Counted from the stretch's first letter, positions 8,212-17,303 are shown. The stretch is DNA of 64,000 nucleotides from Aquibium pacificus (GCF_040839445.1 NZ_JBDPGJ010000005.1:186001-250000); one strand, 5' to 3'. Translations and numbers: made by a program. The notes: a model not told the origin generated them from the letters alone.

Positions 8212-8478
8212 ATGGCACGTTTTGAAATGCTCGAAGCCGGTTTCGGCGACATCGGAAACACGGCTCAGGCCGACATCCTCTTCGAACTCGGCATGATGTA
8301 TGCCACCGGCCGCGACTGCGAGGTCGACGTCGTCGCCGCGCACAAATGGTTCAACATCGCCGCGATCAAGGGCTCGGAGCGCGCAGCCGAACTGCGCGGC
8401 GAGATGGCGGCGACCATGTCGAAGATGGAACTCGCTCGCGCCCTGCGCGAAGCGCGCGAATGGATGACCATGCACTGA
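8212..8478 (+). CDS. Sel1-like repeat small protein
   Basis: 88 residues containing one to two Sel1/TPR-like alpha-helical repeats: a segment near residues 22-50 with FELGMMYATGR and AAHKWFNIAAIKGSE is diagnostic. Short single-repeat Sel1 proteins of this kind are common in Rhizobiales. They are probably cytoplasmic protein-protein adaptors, since there is no signal peptide. A purine-rich GGGGACTGG ribosome region precedes the ATG. It is followed by 288 bp without a supported gene. Function unknown. Confidence 0.85.
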   Translation: MARFEMLEAGFGDIGNTAQADILFELGMMYATGRDCEVDVVAAHKWFNIAAIKGSERAAELRGEMAATMSKMELARALREAREWMTMH

Positions 8479-8766
8479 GCGTCAGCGCCCCGGACCGTCG
8501 ATGGCGGGGGCGGACGGACACTGGATCAGGGATGCGGGGGGAAGGCAGCCGCCGCGGCACGGGGGCGCCGCGAACGCTGCCACCGCAGGAGCCGCGACCG
8601 GCCGGGACAAGGCCGGCGCGGTCTCTGGTGCTAGAGAACACACCCTATGCCGCATTGAGCGGCCGAATCCTCTTCGCGACGCTTGACCAGTCGCCGGCCC
8701 GCAGGCGCCGCACTTCATAGTCGTTCTGCAAGGTTCAGCCAGGACTCGGGCGACGCCCAGTGCCGC

Positions 8767-10722
8767 CTATCCCTCGGCAAACCGCACCAGCACCGTGCCT
8801 TCACTGACCTGCGCGCCCTCGGCCGCGATCTCCTCGATCATGCCGTCATGTGGGGCCGAGATGGTGTGTTCCATCTTCATGGCTTCCAGCACCAGCAGCG
8901 CCTGGCCTTTCGCCACGCTGTCTCCCGCCGCTGCCCGCACGATCTTTACCAGCCCCGGCATCGGCGCGCGAAGGGCGTCGCCCCCGGCGGCCGCTTCCTC
9001 GGCAGCCTCGAACGGGTCGGGAATGGCGAAGCTGTGGCCGACGGCACCCTCGAACACGGTGACGTGGCCCGGCCAGCGAGCGGTCCGCGCATCGGCGGCC
9101 TGGGTTTCAATTGCCGCCAGCATCGCGCCGTCTGCACCGGCGATCTCGTAGCGTCCGTCCCGTCGCGCCGTGACGTGCAGCGAGACCTCCTCCGTGCCGG
9201 TTCGCAGGTCCACGCGCCGCCGGACCGGGTGGAAATGCGCGTAGCCCGCAAGCGCGTCCCACGGGTCCTGCGAGGAATTCCCGCGCGCCGCGCCGGAGGC
9301 CGAAAGGGCGGCGAGGGCGGCAATCCGCGGGGAGGGCGGTGCGATCCGGGTGAGTTCCTCCTGCTTGCGGCCGATCAGGCCGGTGTCGACGTCGCCTGAC
9401 GAAAAATCGGCATCGCTCGCGAGCGCGACCAGGAACGGGATGTTGGCGATCGTGCCGGCGATTTCCGTCTCCCCGAGCGCCTCCACCAGCGCCGACAGCG
9501 CCGCCGCCCTGTCAGGCGCCTTCACGACCAGCTTGGCGATCATCGGATCGTAGAAGGGGGAGATGGCGTCGCCCTGGCGCACGCCAGTCTCGACCCGCAT
9601 CTCGGCGCCGCCGGGAGCGTGGGGCGGAAAGCGCAAATGGTGCAGCGTTCCGGTCGCCGGTAGAAAACCCTTCGCCGCGTCCTCGGCATAGATGCGCGCC
9701 TCGAAGGCGTGCCCGTCCAGCCGGATTTGCTCCTGCGCCAGCGGCAGCGGTTCGCCGGCCGCCACCCGCAGCTGCCATTCCACCAGGTCGACGCCGGTGA
9801 CCATCTCTGTCACCGGGTGCTCGACCTGCAGCCTCGTGTTCATTTCCATGAACCAGAACCGGTCGGGTCGCAGCCCTTCCGAGGCATCGACGATGAATTC
9901 GACCGTTCCCGCCCCGGAATAGCCGATCGCAAGCGCCGCCTTCACCGCGGCGTCGGTCATGGCCGCGCGCATCTCGGCGGTCATGCCAGGGGCGGGCGCC
10001 TCCTCGATCACCTTCTGGTGGCGGCGCTGGGCCGAGCAATCGCGCTCGAAGAGATGCACCGCGTTGCCGTGATTGTCGCCGAACACCTGCACCTCGATGT
10101 GGCGCGGTTTTTCGACGTACTTTTCGATCAAGACGGCGTCGTCGCCGAAGGCGGCCTTGGCCTCGCGCTTGGCGCCCGCCAGCGCGTCGGCGAAACCGTC
10201 CGGATCCTCGACGCGGCGCATGCCCCTGCCGCCGCCGCCTGCCCGCGCCTTGATCAGTACGGGATAGCCGATCTCCCTGGCCTTGCCGGCAAGCAGCACC
10301 AGCGCCTGCCCGTCGCCGTGCCAACCGGGCACCACCGGCACGCCGGCCTTTTCCATCAGGCGCTTGGCCGCGTCCTTCAGCCCCATGGCGCGGATGGAAT
10401 CCGCCGATGGGCCGATGAAGACCAGCCCGGCGGCTGCGATCTTGTCGGCGAATTCGGGATTCTCCGACAGGAAGCCGTATCCGGGGTGGATCGCCTGCGC
10501 CCCGGTCGAGAGCGCGGCCTCGATGATCCGGTCGCCGCGCAGATAGCTTTCGCCGACGGGGGAGGCGCCGATATGGACCGCTTCGTCGGCCATGGCGACA
10601 TGCATGGAATGCGCATCCGCGTCGGAAAAGACGGCCACGGTCCTGACGCCCATGCGCCGCGCGGTGCCGATCACGCGGCAGGCGATCTCGCCTCGATTGG
10701 CGATCAGGATCTTCGAGAACAT
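8767..10722 (-). CDS. Methylcrotonyl-CoA carboxylase, biotin-containing alpha subunit
   Basis: 651 residues. The N-terminal biotin carboxylase/ATP-grasp part has IANRGEIA at the start, a glycine-rich ATP loop (KARAGGGGRGMR), ERDCSAQRRHQK and EMNTRLQVEHPVTE. The C-terminal biotinyl domain carries the AMKM motif with Lys616 as the biotin site. It carboxylates biotin with ATP and bicarbonate; the beta subunit at 15696-17303 transfers the carboxyl to 3-methylcrotonyl-CoA in leucine breakdown. Propionyl- or geranyl-CoA carboxylase subunits look similar; the linked beta subunit and isovaleryl-CoA dehydrogenase favour methylcrotonyl-CoA. The start at 10722 (MFSKIL) fits the family; 10737 is an extension. 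Confidence 0.92.
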   Translation of the reverse strand: MFSKILIANRGEIACRVIGTARRMGVRTVAVFSDADAHSMHVAMADEAVHIGASPVGESYLRGDRIIEAALSTGAQAIHPGYGFLSENPEFADKIAAAGLVFIGPSADSIRAMGLKDAAKRLMEKAGVPVVPGWHGDGQALVLLAGKAREIGYPVLIKARAGGGGRGMRRVEDPDGFADALAGAKREAKAAFGDDAVLIEKYVEKPRHIEVQVFGDNHGNAVHLFERDCSAQRRHQKVIEEAPAPGMTAEMRAAMTDAAVKAALAIGYSGAGTVEFIVDASEGLRPDRFWFMEMNTRLQVEHPVTEMVTGVDLVEWQLRVAAGEPLPLAQEQIRLDGHAFEARIYAEDAAKGFLPATGTLHHLRFPPHAPGGAEMRVETGVRQGDAISPFYDPMIAKLVVKAPDRAAALSALVEALGETEIAGTIANIPFLVALASDADFSSGDVDTGLIGRKQEELTRIAPPSPRIAALAALSASGAARGNSSQDPWDALAGYAHFHPVRRRVDLRTGTEEVSLHVTARRDGRYEIAGADGAMLAAIETQAADARTARWPGHVTVFEGAVGHSFAIPDPFEAAEEAAAGGDALRAPMPGLVKIVRAAAGDSVAKGQALLVLEAMKMEHTISAPHDGMIEEIAAEGAQVSEGTVLVRFAEG

Positions 10723-10798
10723 CGTTCCTCCCGGCAAGGCTTTGCCCCGAGGTTAAGCCATGGCGGGCAGGTGAAGTCCAGCCGGGCGGCGCGCGACC

Positions 10799-11425
10799 TC
10801 AGGACGGCGGGACGAAAGGCTGGGAAATCGCCCGGAACACGTCCAGCGCCTCCAGCCGGGCGGCATGAGCGTGGACATGCGGAAATCGGGCGGGATCGAT
10901 CAGGCCCGGAAGGGAATCGCTCACGTGCCGCAGCGCACAGGCGACCGCGACATCGGCATGCCCGATGCGCTCGCCGAACCACCAGGGCGTCGTGCATCCC
11001 GCGCGCGCGTCCTCCAGGCTTCCAAGCGCGCCCAGCACCTGCCCGCGCCGGCGCTCGACCAGCATGGCCGACGGGCTCTGATGCAGGTACGTCTCGTAGA
11101 AGAGGCTGACGCCGTTGTCGGCCATCCCGGTCGCAAGCGCCGCGATCTTCATCGCGCGCCGCCGCTCCGGTCCCGACGCCGGGAACATCCGCCGTTCCGG
11201 TTCCACGAGACTGTCGAGATGATCGATGATCATGTGGCTGTCGATCAGCACCTCGCCGTCGTCGAGCACCAGCGTCGGCACCTTCACGAGCGGATTGTAC
11301 GCCTTCAGCCGTTCCGCGTCGCCGAAGGTCGACCAGGGACGATGCTCGAACGACAATCCGTAGAGCGTCAGCGCGATGCCGACCCGCCGGACGAAGGAGG
11401 AGTCATACTGGCCGATAAGGATCAT
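10799..11425 (-). CDS. Glutathione S-transferase family protein
   Basis: 208 residues with the two-domain GST layout: a thioredoxin-like N-terminal domain beginning MILIGQYDSSFVRRVGIALTLY, with the cis-proline segment KVPTLVLDDGEVLIDS near residue 50, and an all-helical C-terminal domain. The first-domain SFVRR resembles bacterial GSTs that use Ser or Thr rather than Tyr or Cys. It is likely a cytoplasmic detoxification or isomerisation enzyme, substrate unknown. It sits between the carboxylase alpha subunit and a hydrolase on the same strand, 76 bp upstream of the former. Confidence 0.88.
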   Translation of the reverse strand: MILIGQYDSSFVRRVGIALTLYGLSFEHRPWSTFGDAERLKAYNPLVKVPTLVLDDGEVLIDSHMIIDHLDSLVEPERRMFPASGPERRRAMKIAALATGMADNGVSLFYETYLHQSPSAMLVERRRGQVLGALGSLEDARAGCTTPWWFGERIGHADVAVACALRHVSDSLPGLIDPARFPHVHAHAARLEALDVFRAISQPFVPPS

Positions 11426-11547
11426 GCGTCGCTCCGGATGCCTGAAACGGCGCTACCGTCGCGCCGCCGCGCGCCGACTGCAAGAGGGCATGCGATGGAC
11501 TGCCGCCTGCTCCTGTCAGGAAGGTCGGCCGGCATGGATCGCGCGGC

Positions 11548-12387
11548 TCAAGCCTTCGCACGCTCATGCGCATGGGCGGCGAAATCCGCCAAGAGGGCGT
11601 TGAACTTTCCCGGCGCCTGCAGGAACGGCGCATGGCCGGCGCCCTCGATCCGCACAACGCGCCCGTTCCACAGCGAGCCGTACGAGAGCGTGTCGAAATA
11701 GTCCGCCCTGATGAAGGGATCGGTGGCGCCGTTGACGATGGCGAGCGGCACGGTCATCGACGCCACGATCGCCTGTTCGTCGAGCGGTTCGCCGGCGACC
11801 ACCGAGCCGAACATGATTTCGCGGGCGCGGCCGTCGGTGCGCTTCACCATGGCCAGGAAATGCGCGTCAAGACCGCCATCCGTGCCCGAGGTGTGCGTGG
11901 CATAGGTCAGCGCGTCGGCGTCGGTGAAGTCGCGCTTGCCGGTCAGGTTCTCCGCCGATGGATCGATGTTGAAGGCGCTCATCAGGCATTCGAGAGTGGC
12001 CTGGATCGGGGGCGTGCCCGAGATGGCGACCCCGGCGGCGTGGTAGCCGCGTCCGATCATCTCCAGCGCGACGTGCCCTCCGAGCGACCAGCCGACCAGC
12101 AGCGGCCTCTCCACGCCGAGCTTGCCCAGAAGCTCTTCGGTCAGCGCCGCATAGCCGCCGATCTTGTAGCTCTCCAGCGGATCGCGCGCGTCCTCGGAAG
12201 CGCCGTGGCCGGGCAGGTCGAACGCGACGAGCCGGTATCCGGCGAGTGCGCCGGCGGAGAACTGCTCGCGAAAAACCTCCTTGCATCCCGAATTGCCATG
12301 GATGAACACGATTGTTGGGCCGTCCGCGCCATTGTCCGTGACGGCGATCCCCGCATGGGAGGTCTCGACGAGATTCTCGTTCGTCAT
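11548..12387 (-). CDS. Alpha/beta-fold hydrolase
   Basis: 279 residues of the alpha/beta hydrolase fold: oxyanion-hole segment FIHGNSG (~28-34), FDLPGHGAS (57-64), nucleophile elbow GWSLGG with Ser101, and a C-terminal EGAGHAPF histidine. The catalytic aspartate is probably the one in NGATDPF. No lid feature identifies the substrate. The 57-bp gap to the upstream kinase gene contains the 8-bp tandem repeat at 12404-12435, so that repeat lies in the leader of this gene. AAGGAA precedes the start codon. Confidence 0.88.
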   Translation of the reverse strand: MTNENLVETSHAGIAVTDNGADGPTIVFIHGNSGCKEVFREQFSAGALAGYRLVAFDLPGHGASEDARDPLESYKIGGYAALTEELLGKLGVERPLLVGWSLGGHVALEMIGRGYHAAGVAISGTPPIQATLECLMSAFNIDPSAENLTGKRDFTDADALTYATHTSGTDGGLDAHFLAMVKRTDGRAREIMFGSVVAGEPLDEQAIVASMTVPLAIVNGATDPFIRADYFDTLSYGSLWNGRVVRIEGAGHAPFLQAPGKFNALLADFAAHAHERAKA

Positions 12388-12403
12388 CTGCGGTGTTCCT
12401 TTC

Positions 12404-12435
12404 GGTCTCGGGGTCTCGGGGTCTCGGGGTCTTGG
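12404..12435. repeat. Four tandem 8-bp units (GGTCTCGG)
   Basis: Three exact copies of GGTCTCGG (12404-12427) and one with a single change (GGTCTTGG, 12428-12435), followed by a decayed GACTCGG. The array lies between the kinase stop and the hydrolase ribosome site. An 8-bp unit is a candidate for slippage and variable spacing. Confidence 0.9.
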
Positions 12436-12444
12436 GACTCGGAT

Positions 12445-14040
12445 TTATTCGGCGGCCTGGGCGTGGCCGGCTGAAAACTCGCGTTCCGTCGTGCCGAGAT
12501 AGAGCTCGGCGAAGAACCGCGTGCCGCCTTCGAATGTGTATTGGTGCTCGCTTCCGCCGAGTTGGACCAGCATGGCGCGGATCAGCCGGCTGCCGAGTCC
12601 GGTTGAGACCGCCGAGGGGTCGAAGCCGACGCCATCGTCGGTCACGGAAAGCGTGGTGGCGCCGTCGGATCGCGATTTCAACGCGATGCGCAATCTGCCG
12701 GTCCGTCCGTCCGGAAAGGCGTATTTCAGGGCGTTCGTGACGAGTTCGTTGACGACGAGAGCGACGGGCGTGGCGTGGTCATGGTGCAGGATGATCGGGT
12801 CGATGTCGTATTCGATCCCCACCTGCCGCGCGAATGCATCGTTGAGCGGCTCTACGATGGCCGGCAACAGCGACGCCGCGTCCACATCGGTGAACTGGTC
12901 GAGACGATAGAGATGCTCGTGCACGGCCGTCATCGCGGTAATGCGGCCCTGCAGGTCCGTCTTCAGTTCCTGCGGCAGGCGGTGGAGCCGCACGAGCGAC
13001 ATGATCGCCTGGAGATTGTTCTTCACGCGATGATGTGTGTCGCGCACCAGCATGCGGTTGAGGTCAATCGTCTCGACCAGTTGCGCGCGGGTTCGTTCGT
13101 CGTTTCTGACCAGCCTGACGATCCAGAAGATGGCGAGCATCAGTGCAATCGCGGTCGGCACCGCGAAGGCGAGGGTTATGATCGTGTTGCGCCAGAACTG
13201 GGCGAAGGCCGCCTGCGTGCTGACGCTGGCGATGGCCACCAGTGGTGTGCCGGGCACACGGCGGTAGCCCACGATGCGCGTCACGCCGTCGGCCGGCGAT
13301 ACCGCCGGATAGGTGCCGATTTCGCCGATCTTCAGATATTCGGTGAAGAGCGCGTAGCCAGACAGGTCGAGCGGCCCATCGGCGAACGGGTAGCGCGCCA
13401 CGAGTTGTCCGTCGCCGCGAACGATGCTGACGGTCGAGGTGTCGTCCAGCGACAGCGATTCCCAGATTTCGCGGAACAGCGTCACGTCGAACGAGATGAA
13501 GGCGGCCCCGGCGAAGGCGCCATTCCGGTCGAGGCGGCGCGAGAACACGAAGACCTGCGATCCGTCAAGGCGGCTCGTCAGCAGCGGCGAGACGTGGAAG
13601 CGCACGCCCGCCAGGAGCGCGGTGAAATACTCCCTGTCGGCAACGGAGATGGGGCGGAATGCTGGGTCGGTGGAAAACAGAAGGTCACCCTTCGCGTCGG
13701 CCACATAAGTCTTAACGTTGCCCGGTAGGCGTGCCACCGCCTCCTGCACGCGCTGGCGCGTCGTCAGCGCGTCCTGGTCGTCGATTTCGGCTCCCAGCGC
13801 CTCGTCGATGCGGCCGAGCGCCTGTCGCGAGAGTTCGGTGATCCAGCGCGCGTTGGTGGCGACGACCTGTGAAGCGGCCGCGGCGCGGCTTTCCGCGGCG
13901 TCGCGAGCAAGCTCCCGCTCGCGCAGGATGAGCACCGCAAGCACCGCGACGAACAGCAGGAACATCAGTCCGATGAGGCCGGTGGCGGCTCGCAGCGCCA
14001 GCGAGCCGGTGCGGGCCCGAGCCCTATCGCCTGTGTTCAA
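12445..14040 (-). CDS. Membrane sensor histidine kinase, HisKA_2/HWE-like
   Basis: 531 residues: a transmembrane helix near residue 20-40, a ~240-residue periplasmic Cache-type sensor domain, a second helix near 285-310, then a cytoplasmic kinase. The phospho-acceptor segment DTHHRVKNNLQ (His336/His337) identifies the HisKA_2 group. The ATPase has an N box (VNELVTNALKYAF) and DDGVGF. The TTG at 14040 is chosen because GGAG lies eight bases upstream; the frame also opens at a GTG at 14130 lacking a ribosome site. No response regulator is adjacent. Kinases of this type in Rhizobiales often feed the general stress response; that role is inference. Confidence 0.85.
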   Translation of the reverse strand: MNTGDRARARTGSLALRAATGLIGLMFLLFVAVLAVLILRERELARDAAESRAAAASQVVATNARWITELSRQALGRIDEALGAEIDDQDALTTRQRVQEAVARLPGNVKTYVADAKGDLLFSTDPAFRPISVADREYFTALLAGVRFHVSPLLTSRLDGSQVFVFSRRLDRNGAFAGAAFISFDVTLFREIWESLSLDDTSTVSIVRGDGQLVARYPFADGPLDLSGYALFTEYLKIGEIGTYPAVSPADGVTRIVGYRRVPGTPLVAIASVSTQAAFAQFWRNTIITLAFAVPTAIALMLAIFWIVRLVRNDERTRAQLVETIDLNRMLVRDTHHRVKNNLQAIMSLVRLHRLPQELKTDLQGRITAMTAVHEHLYRLDQFTDVDAASLLPAIVEPLNDAFARQVGIEYDIDPIILHHDHATPVALVVNELVTNALKYAFPDGRTGRLRIALKSRSDGATTLSVTDDGVGFDPSAVSTGLGSRLIRAMLVQLGGSEHQYTFEGGTRFFAELYLGTTEREFSAGHAQAAE

Positions 14041-14179
14041 GCCCCGTTCTCCCGAAGATTCGACCCGTGGGAGCTTATTTAAGTTGGCGGCGATTAAACA
14101 GGGGGCTTCGTCGACGAAGACGGAGGCCACCGCGCAGCGGCGTTTCCGTGCCCGCGGAGATGCGACCGGCGCGTTTCCC

Positions 14180-14209
14180 TGCGACCACCCTACCAGATGC
14201 GACCACCCT
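14180..14209. repeat. Direct repeat of TGCGACCACCCT
   Basis: Two identical 12-mers at 14180-14191 and 14198-14209, 18 bp apart, lie just before a strong Shine-Dalgarno sequence and ATG on the plus strand (14228). They could be protein half-sites or chance. No known motif is recognised. Confidence 0.5.
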
Positions 14210-14227
14210 CCCTAAGGAGATCCGCCA

Positions 14228-14410
14228 ATGTTCCGGACGATCCATCAGGCCGGCTTCTGGGACCGCGCCGCGCGGAAACCTGCGGTGGCCCCCTTCCTGA
14301 CATGGCGGGATACGCGCGGACGCTGGCGTGCATGCGCCGATCACTCCGACCGAAGAATCTTCTCCATCTTCCTGCCCTTCGCCAGTTCGTCGATGAGCTT
14401 GTCGAGATAG
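14228..14410 (+). CDS. Possible small basic protein with strong ribosome site
   Basis: A 60-codon frame starts at an ATG preceded by AAGGAG at 8-9 bases, unusually good for this window. The product begins MFRTIHQAGFWDRAARK and is rich in Arg and Trp. Its second half runs antisense to the end of the DUF2200 gene (14341-14694) and looks less protein-like there. No family is recognised. It is listed because of the ribosome site and the direct repeat upstream; it may be a chance frame. Confidence 0.25.
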   Translation: MFRTIHQAGFWDRAARKPAVAPFLTWRDTRGRWRACADHSDRRIFSIFLPFASSSMSLSR

Positions 14411-14694
14411 CGGATCTCGCGCATCAGGGGCTCCTCGATCTCCTCGATACGCACGCCGCAGATCACCCCCTTGACCAGCGCGCGGGAAGGGTTGAGGGCG
14501 GGGGCCTGCGCGAAGAAGGTCTCGAAATCCATCTTCGTGTCGAGGACGGACTGGAGCTCGCCGGCGCCGTATCCGGTCAGCCAGGCGATGATCTGGTCGA
14601 CCTCGGCCTTCGTGCGCCCCTTCCGCTCCGCCTTCGCCACGTAGTGCGGATAGACGCTCGCGAAACTCATCGAGTAGATGCGGTGTTTTGTCAT
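14341..14694 (-). CDS. DUF2200 family protein
   Basis: 117 residues with the recognisable DUF2200 pattern: HRIYSMSFASVYPHYVAKAERKG opening in two adjacent pieces, the central IIAWLTGYG and a terminal KLIDELAKGRKMEKILR. The family is small, cytoplasmic, widespread in bacteria and of unknown function. The start at the ATG ending at 14694 gives the usual family length; the larger open frame upstream belongs to antisense of the DUF4239 gene. It is the next gene downstream of DUF4239, 65 bp away. Confidence 0.88.
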   Translation of the reverse strand: MTKHRIYSMSFASVYPHYVAKAERKGRTKAEVDQIIAWLTGYGAGELQSVLDTKMDFETFFAQAPALNPSRALVKGVICGVRIEEIEEPLMREIRYLDKLIDELAKGRKMEKILRSE

Positions 14695-14759
14695 GGGTGG
14701 TCCGGAACCTCGATCATCGAAATGGGTGGCGCAACGGGGCGAGCCGCGGCCTTGCCCGC

Positions 14760-15560
14760 TCAAGCGCCGGGGGTCGTCGCCCGCAGGCTCTTTCCGATGT
14801 CGCCTTCGAGCAATTGGATGAACGGCGTCGGCGGCAGCTTGCCGGGCGGCTCGAACGGGTTGGCGAACATGTAGATGAAGAACAGCACCACGCCCGAATA
14901 GAGACCGAAGACCGAAAGCAGAGCCAGGTTGTTCCACGTCGGCGGGAAGACGTAGAAGGGGATGGTCAGCAGCGCCAGTCCCATCGCGGCCGGACCCCAG
15001 AACAGGCCGCTGAAAGCGCCCACGGCCGTCGTTTCGCGGATCTGCCTGAAGCGCGCGATCGCAGTCGCCCGGTCGCGCATGCGATTGGCGAGATAGCGCT
15101 CGCGGTCGGTCTGCGGCGTCAGGTCGAGCAGCCTGACATAGACGGCGTCCCATTCCCTCCAGGCATCGGCCGAAAGGCCGAAGTGTCGGCCGAGGCGGTC
15201 CCATTCGCCGTCGACCACGGCCGACAGATAGCGCGCCAGCCCGGCTTGCACCTCGGCGACCGCCGTCCCGCCGTACCGGGCGATGTCGTTGTAGACGTCG
15301 GCCACAGCCACGGCCTCTTCGGCGAGATTGGTGCGGATGCCCTTGTAGTCGTCGAGCTCCTGGGCATAGACGAGCGCCAGCATCAGACCGTAGAGCGCGG
15401 CGATGCGAAAGGCGACGGATGAGGCTGCGTCGTGCGTGCGATGCGTGTCCTCTCCGAGCGACAGCAATCGCCGCGCCGCGAAATAGACGCCCATCACCAA
15501 CGCCACGGCGCCGATCCCGAACAGGACACCGATCAACAGCGAAACAACGAAATCCTCCAT
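14760..15560 (-). CDS. DUF4239 (bestrophin-like) membrane protein
   Basis: 266 residues with two N-terminal transmembrane helices (~5-30 and ~48-66), a ~120-residue soluble helical middle (residues 70-190) and two C-terminal helices (~190-240). That is the layout of the DUF4239 bestrophin-like family. The segment RTNLAEEAVAVADVYNDI in the middle is typical. Family members may be ion channels, but function is not established. It is co-oriented with DUF2200 downstream and mccB upstream, with a palindromic element (15661-15688) between it and mccB. Confidence 0.82.
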   Translation of the reverse strand: MEDFVVSLLIGVLFGIGAVALVMGVYFAARRLLSLGEDTHRTHDAASSVAFRIAALYGLMLALVYAQELDDYKGIRTNLAEEAVAVADVYNDIARYGGTAVAEVQAGLARYLSAVVDGEWDRLGRHFGLSADAWREWDAVYVRLLDLTPQTDRERYLANRMRDRATAIARFRQIRETTAVGAFSGLFWGPAAMGLALLTIPFYVFPPTWNNLALLSVFGLYSGVVLFFIYMFANPFEPPGKLPPTPFIQLLEGDIGKSLRATTPGA

Positions 15561-15660
15561 GACGCTTCCCCGCGCGGCCTCCTGCCGGGATTTATGACCC
15601 GACCGGAACGATGGAGCAACACCTGCAGGTCTGCCTCGCGGCGCTTCGCGCCATGGGGGC

Positions 15661-15688
15661 TCCTTGCCCCCGCGAGCGGGGAGAAGGA
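15661..15688. repeat. Imperfect GC palindrome, possible dispersed intergenic element
   Basis: Arms TCCTTGCCCCCGC and GCGGGGAGAAGGA pair at 11 of 13 positions around a GA centre; the core CCCCGC-GA-GCGGGG is perfect. Elements built on CTCCCCGCTCGCGGGG are common between genes in Rhizobiales. This one follows the mccB stop codon and could stabilise or terminate the mRNA. Confidence 0.5.
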
Positions 15689-15695
15689 AAGTAGG

Positions 15696-17303
15696 TCACA
15701 TACGGAACAGGCCGAACTTCGTGTCCTCCACCTCGCGGTTCAGCGCCGCCGACAGCGACAGCGCGAGCACCTCGCGGGTGCGGGCCGGGTCGATGATGCC
15801 GTCGTCCCACAGTCGGGCGGAGGAATAGAGCGGCTGGCCCTCGTGCTCGAACTGGTCGAGAATGGGCTTCTTAAACGCGGCCTCCTCCTCCGCGGACCAC
15901 GCGCCGCCCTTGCGCTCGATGCCGTCGCGCCTGACGATGGCGAGCACGGTGGCGGCCTGCTCGCCGCCCATGACCGAGATGCGCGCGTTCGGCCACATCC
16001 ACAGGAAGCGGGGCGAATAGGCGCGGCCGCACATGCCGTAATTGCCCGCGCCGAAGGAGCCGCCGATGATGACGGTGAGCTTTGGTACGCGGGCGGTGGC
16101 GACCGCCGTCACCAGCTTGGCGCCGTCCTTGGCGATGCCGCCGGCCTCGTACTTGCGGCCGACCATGAAGCCGGTGATGTTCTGCAGGAAGATCAGCGGG
16201 ATCTTTCGCTGGCAGCACAGTTCGATGAAATGCGCGCCCTTCTGCGCGCTTTCGGAGAAGAGCACGCCGTTGTTGGCGAGGATGCCCACCGGCATGCCGT
16301 GGAGATGCGCGAAGCCGGTGATCAGCGTAGTGCCGAAATTCGTCTTGAACTCGTCGAATTCGGACCCGTCGACGATGCGGGCGATCACCTCGCGCACGTC
16401 GTAGGGCTGGCGCGTATCGGCCGGGATGAGGCCGTAAATCTCCTGCGGGTCATGGAGCGGAGGGCGCGGCGGCTGGAGCGCCAGCGTCGCCGGCTTGACG
16501 CGGTTGAGATTGGCCACGATGCGGCGCGTGATGGCGAGCGCATGCGCGTCGTTCTGGGCGTAGTGGTCGGCCACGCCCGAGAGGCGCGTGTGGACGTCGG
16601 CGCCGCCGAGATCCTCGGCCGACACCTCCTCGCCGATCGCAGCCTTCACCAGCGGAGGACCACCGAGGAAGATGGTTGCCTGGTTGCGGACCATGATGGA
16701 TTCGTCGGCCATCGCCGGCACGTAGGCGCCGCCTGCGGTGCACGAGCCCATCACGCAGGCGATCTGCGGGATGCCGGCGGCCGACATGTTGGCCTGGTTG
16801 AAGAAGATGCGGCCGAAATGCTCGCGGTCGGGAAAGACCGAATCCTGGTTGGGCAGGTTGGCGCCGCCGGAATCCACCAGGTAGATGCAGGGCAGGCCGT
16901 TCTCGGCCGCGATCTCCTGCGCGCGGAGATGCTTCTTCACGGTCATGGGATAGTAGGTGCCGCCCTTCACCGTGGCGTCGTTGACCACCACCATGCATTC
17001 GCGCCCCTCGATGCGGCCGATGCCGGCGATCATGCCGGCCGACGATATGTCGCCGCCATACATGTCCCACGCCGCAAACTGCCCGATCTCGAGGAACGGC
17101 GCCCCGGTGTCGAGCAATTGTGCCAGCCGCTCGCGCGGCAGCAGCTTTCCACGGCCAACGTGCCTCCGCCGCGCCTCCTCCGGCCCGCCCCGCTCGATGG
17201 CGGAAGCCTTGTCGGCAAGGTCGGCAACCAGCCCACGCATGCGCGCGGCGTTGGCGTGGAAGGTTTCGGAGGCGGTGGAGAGGGCTGTGCGGATGACGGG
17301 CAT
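15696..17303 (-). CDS. Methylcrotonyl-CoA carboxylase, carboxyltransferase beta subunit
   Basis: 535 residues, the normal length of MCC beta, with two crotonase-fold halves of the carboxyltransferase superfamily. Family-typical segments include LLPRERLAQLLD, LVDSGGANLPNQ, GSCTAGGAYVPAM, LQNITGFMVG and GGSFGAGNYGMCGRAYSPRF. The last two form the acyl-CoA and biotin pockets. It transfers the carboxyl group from the biotinylated alpha subunit (8767-10722) to 3-methylcrotonyl-CoA. The ribosome site is weak; the start lies 8 bp after the stop of a toxin-gene relic. Unlike many relatives, alpha and beta genes are about 5 kb apart. Confidence 0.93.
   Translation of the reverse strand: MPVIRTALSTASETFHANAARMRGLVADLADKASAIERGGPEEARRRHVGRGKLLPRERLAQLLDTGAPFLEIGQFAAWDMYGGDISSAGMIAGIGRIEGRECMVVVNDATVKGGTYYPMTVKKHLRAQEIAAENGLPCIYLVDSGGANLPNQDSVFPDREHFGRIFFNQANMSAAGIPQIACVMGSCTAGGAYVPAMADESIMVRNQATIFLGGPPLVKAAIGEEVSAEDLGGADVHTRLSGVADHYAQNDAHALAITRRIVANLNRVKPATLALQPPRPPLHDPQEIYGLIPADTRQPYDVREVIARIVDGSEFDEFKTNFGTTLITGFAHLHGMPVGILANNGVLFSESAQKGAHFIELCCQRKIPLIFLQNITGFMVGRKYEAGGIAKDGAKLVTAVATARVPKLTVIIGGSFGAGNYGMCGRAYSPRFLWMWPNARISVMGGEQAATVLAIVRRDGIERKGGAWSAEEEAAFKKPILDQFEHEGQPLYSSARLWDDGIIDPARTREVLALSLSAALNREVEDTKFGLFRM

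Noticed and set aside
8479..8766. Frames between the Sel1-like gene and the carboxylase alpha gene
   Set aside because: Pro/Arg-rich, no ribosome site or motif; I see no gene in these 288 bp.
12404..12435. CRISPR-like array
   Set aside because: Units are 8 bp and contiguous without spacers; simple tandem repeat.
14180..14209. Attachment site or IS target duplication
   Set aside because: Two 12-mers are only 18 bp apart with nothing mobile between them.
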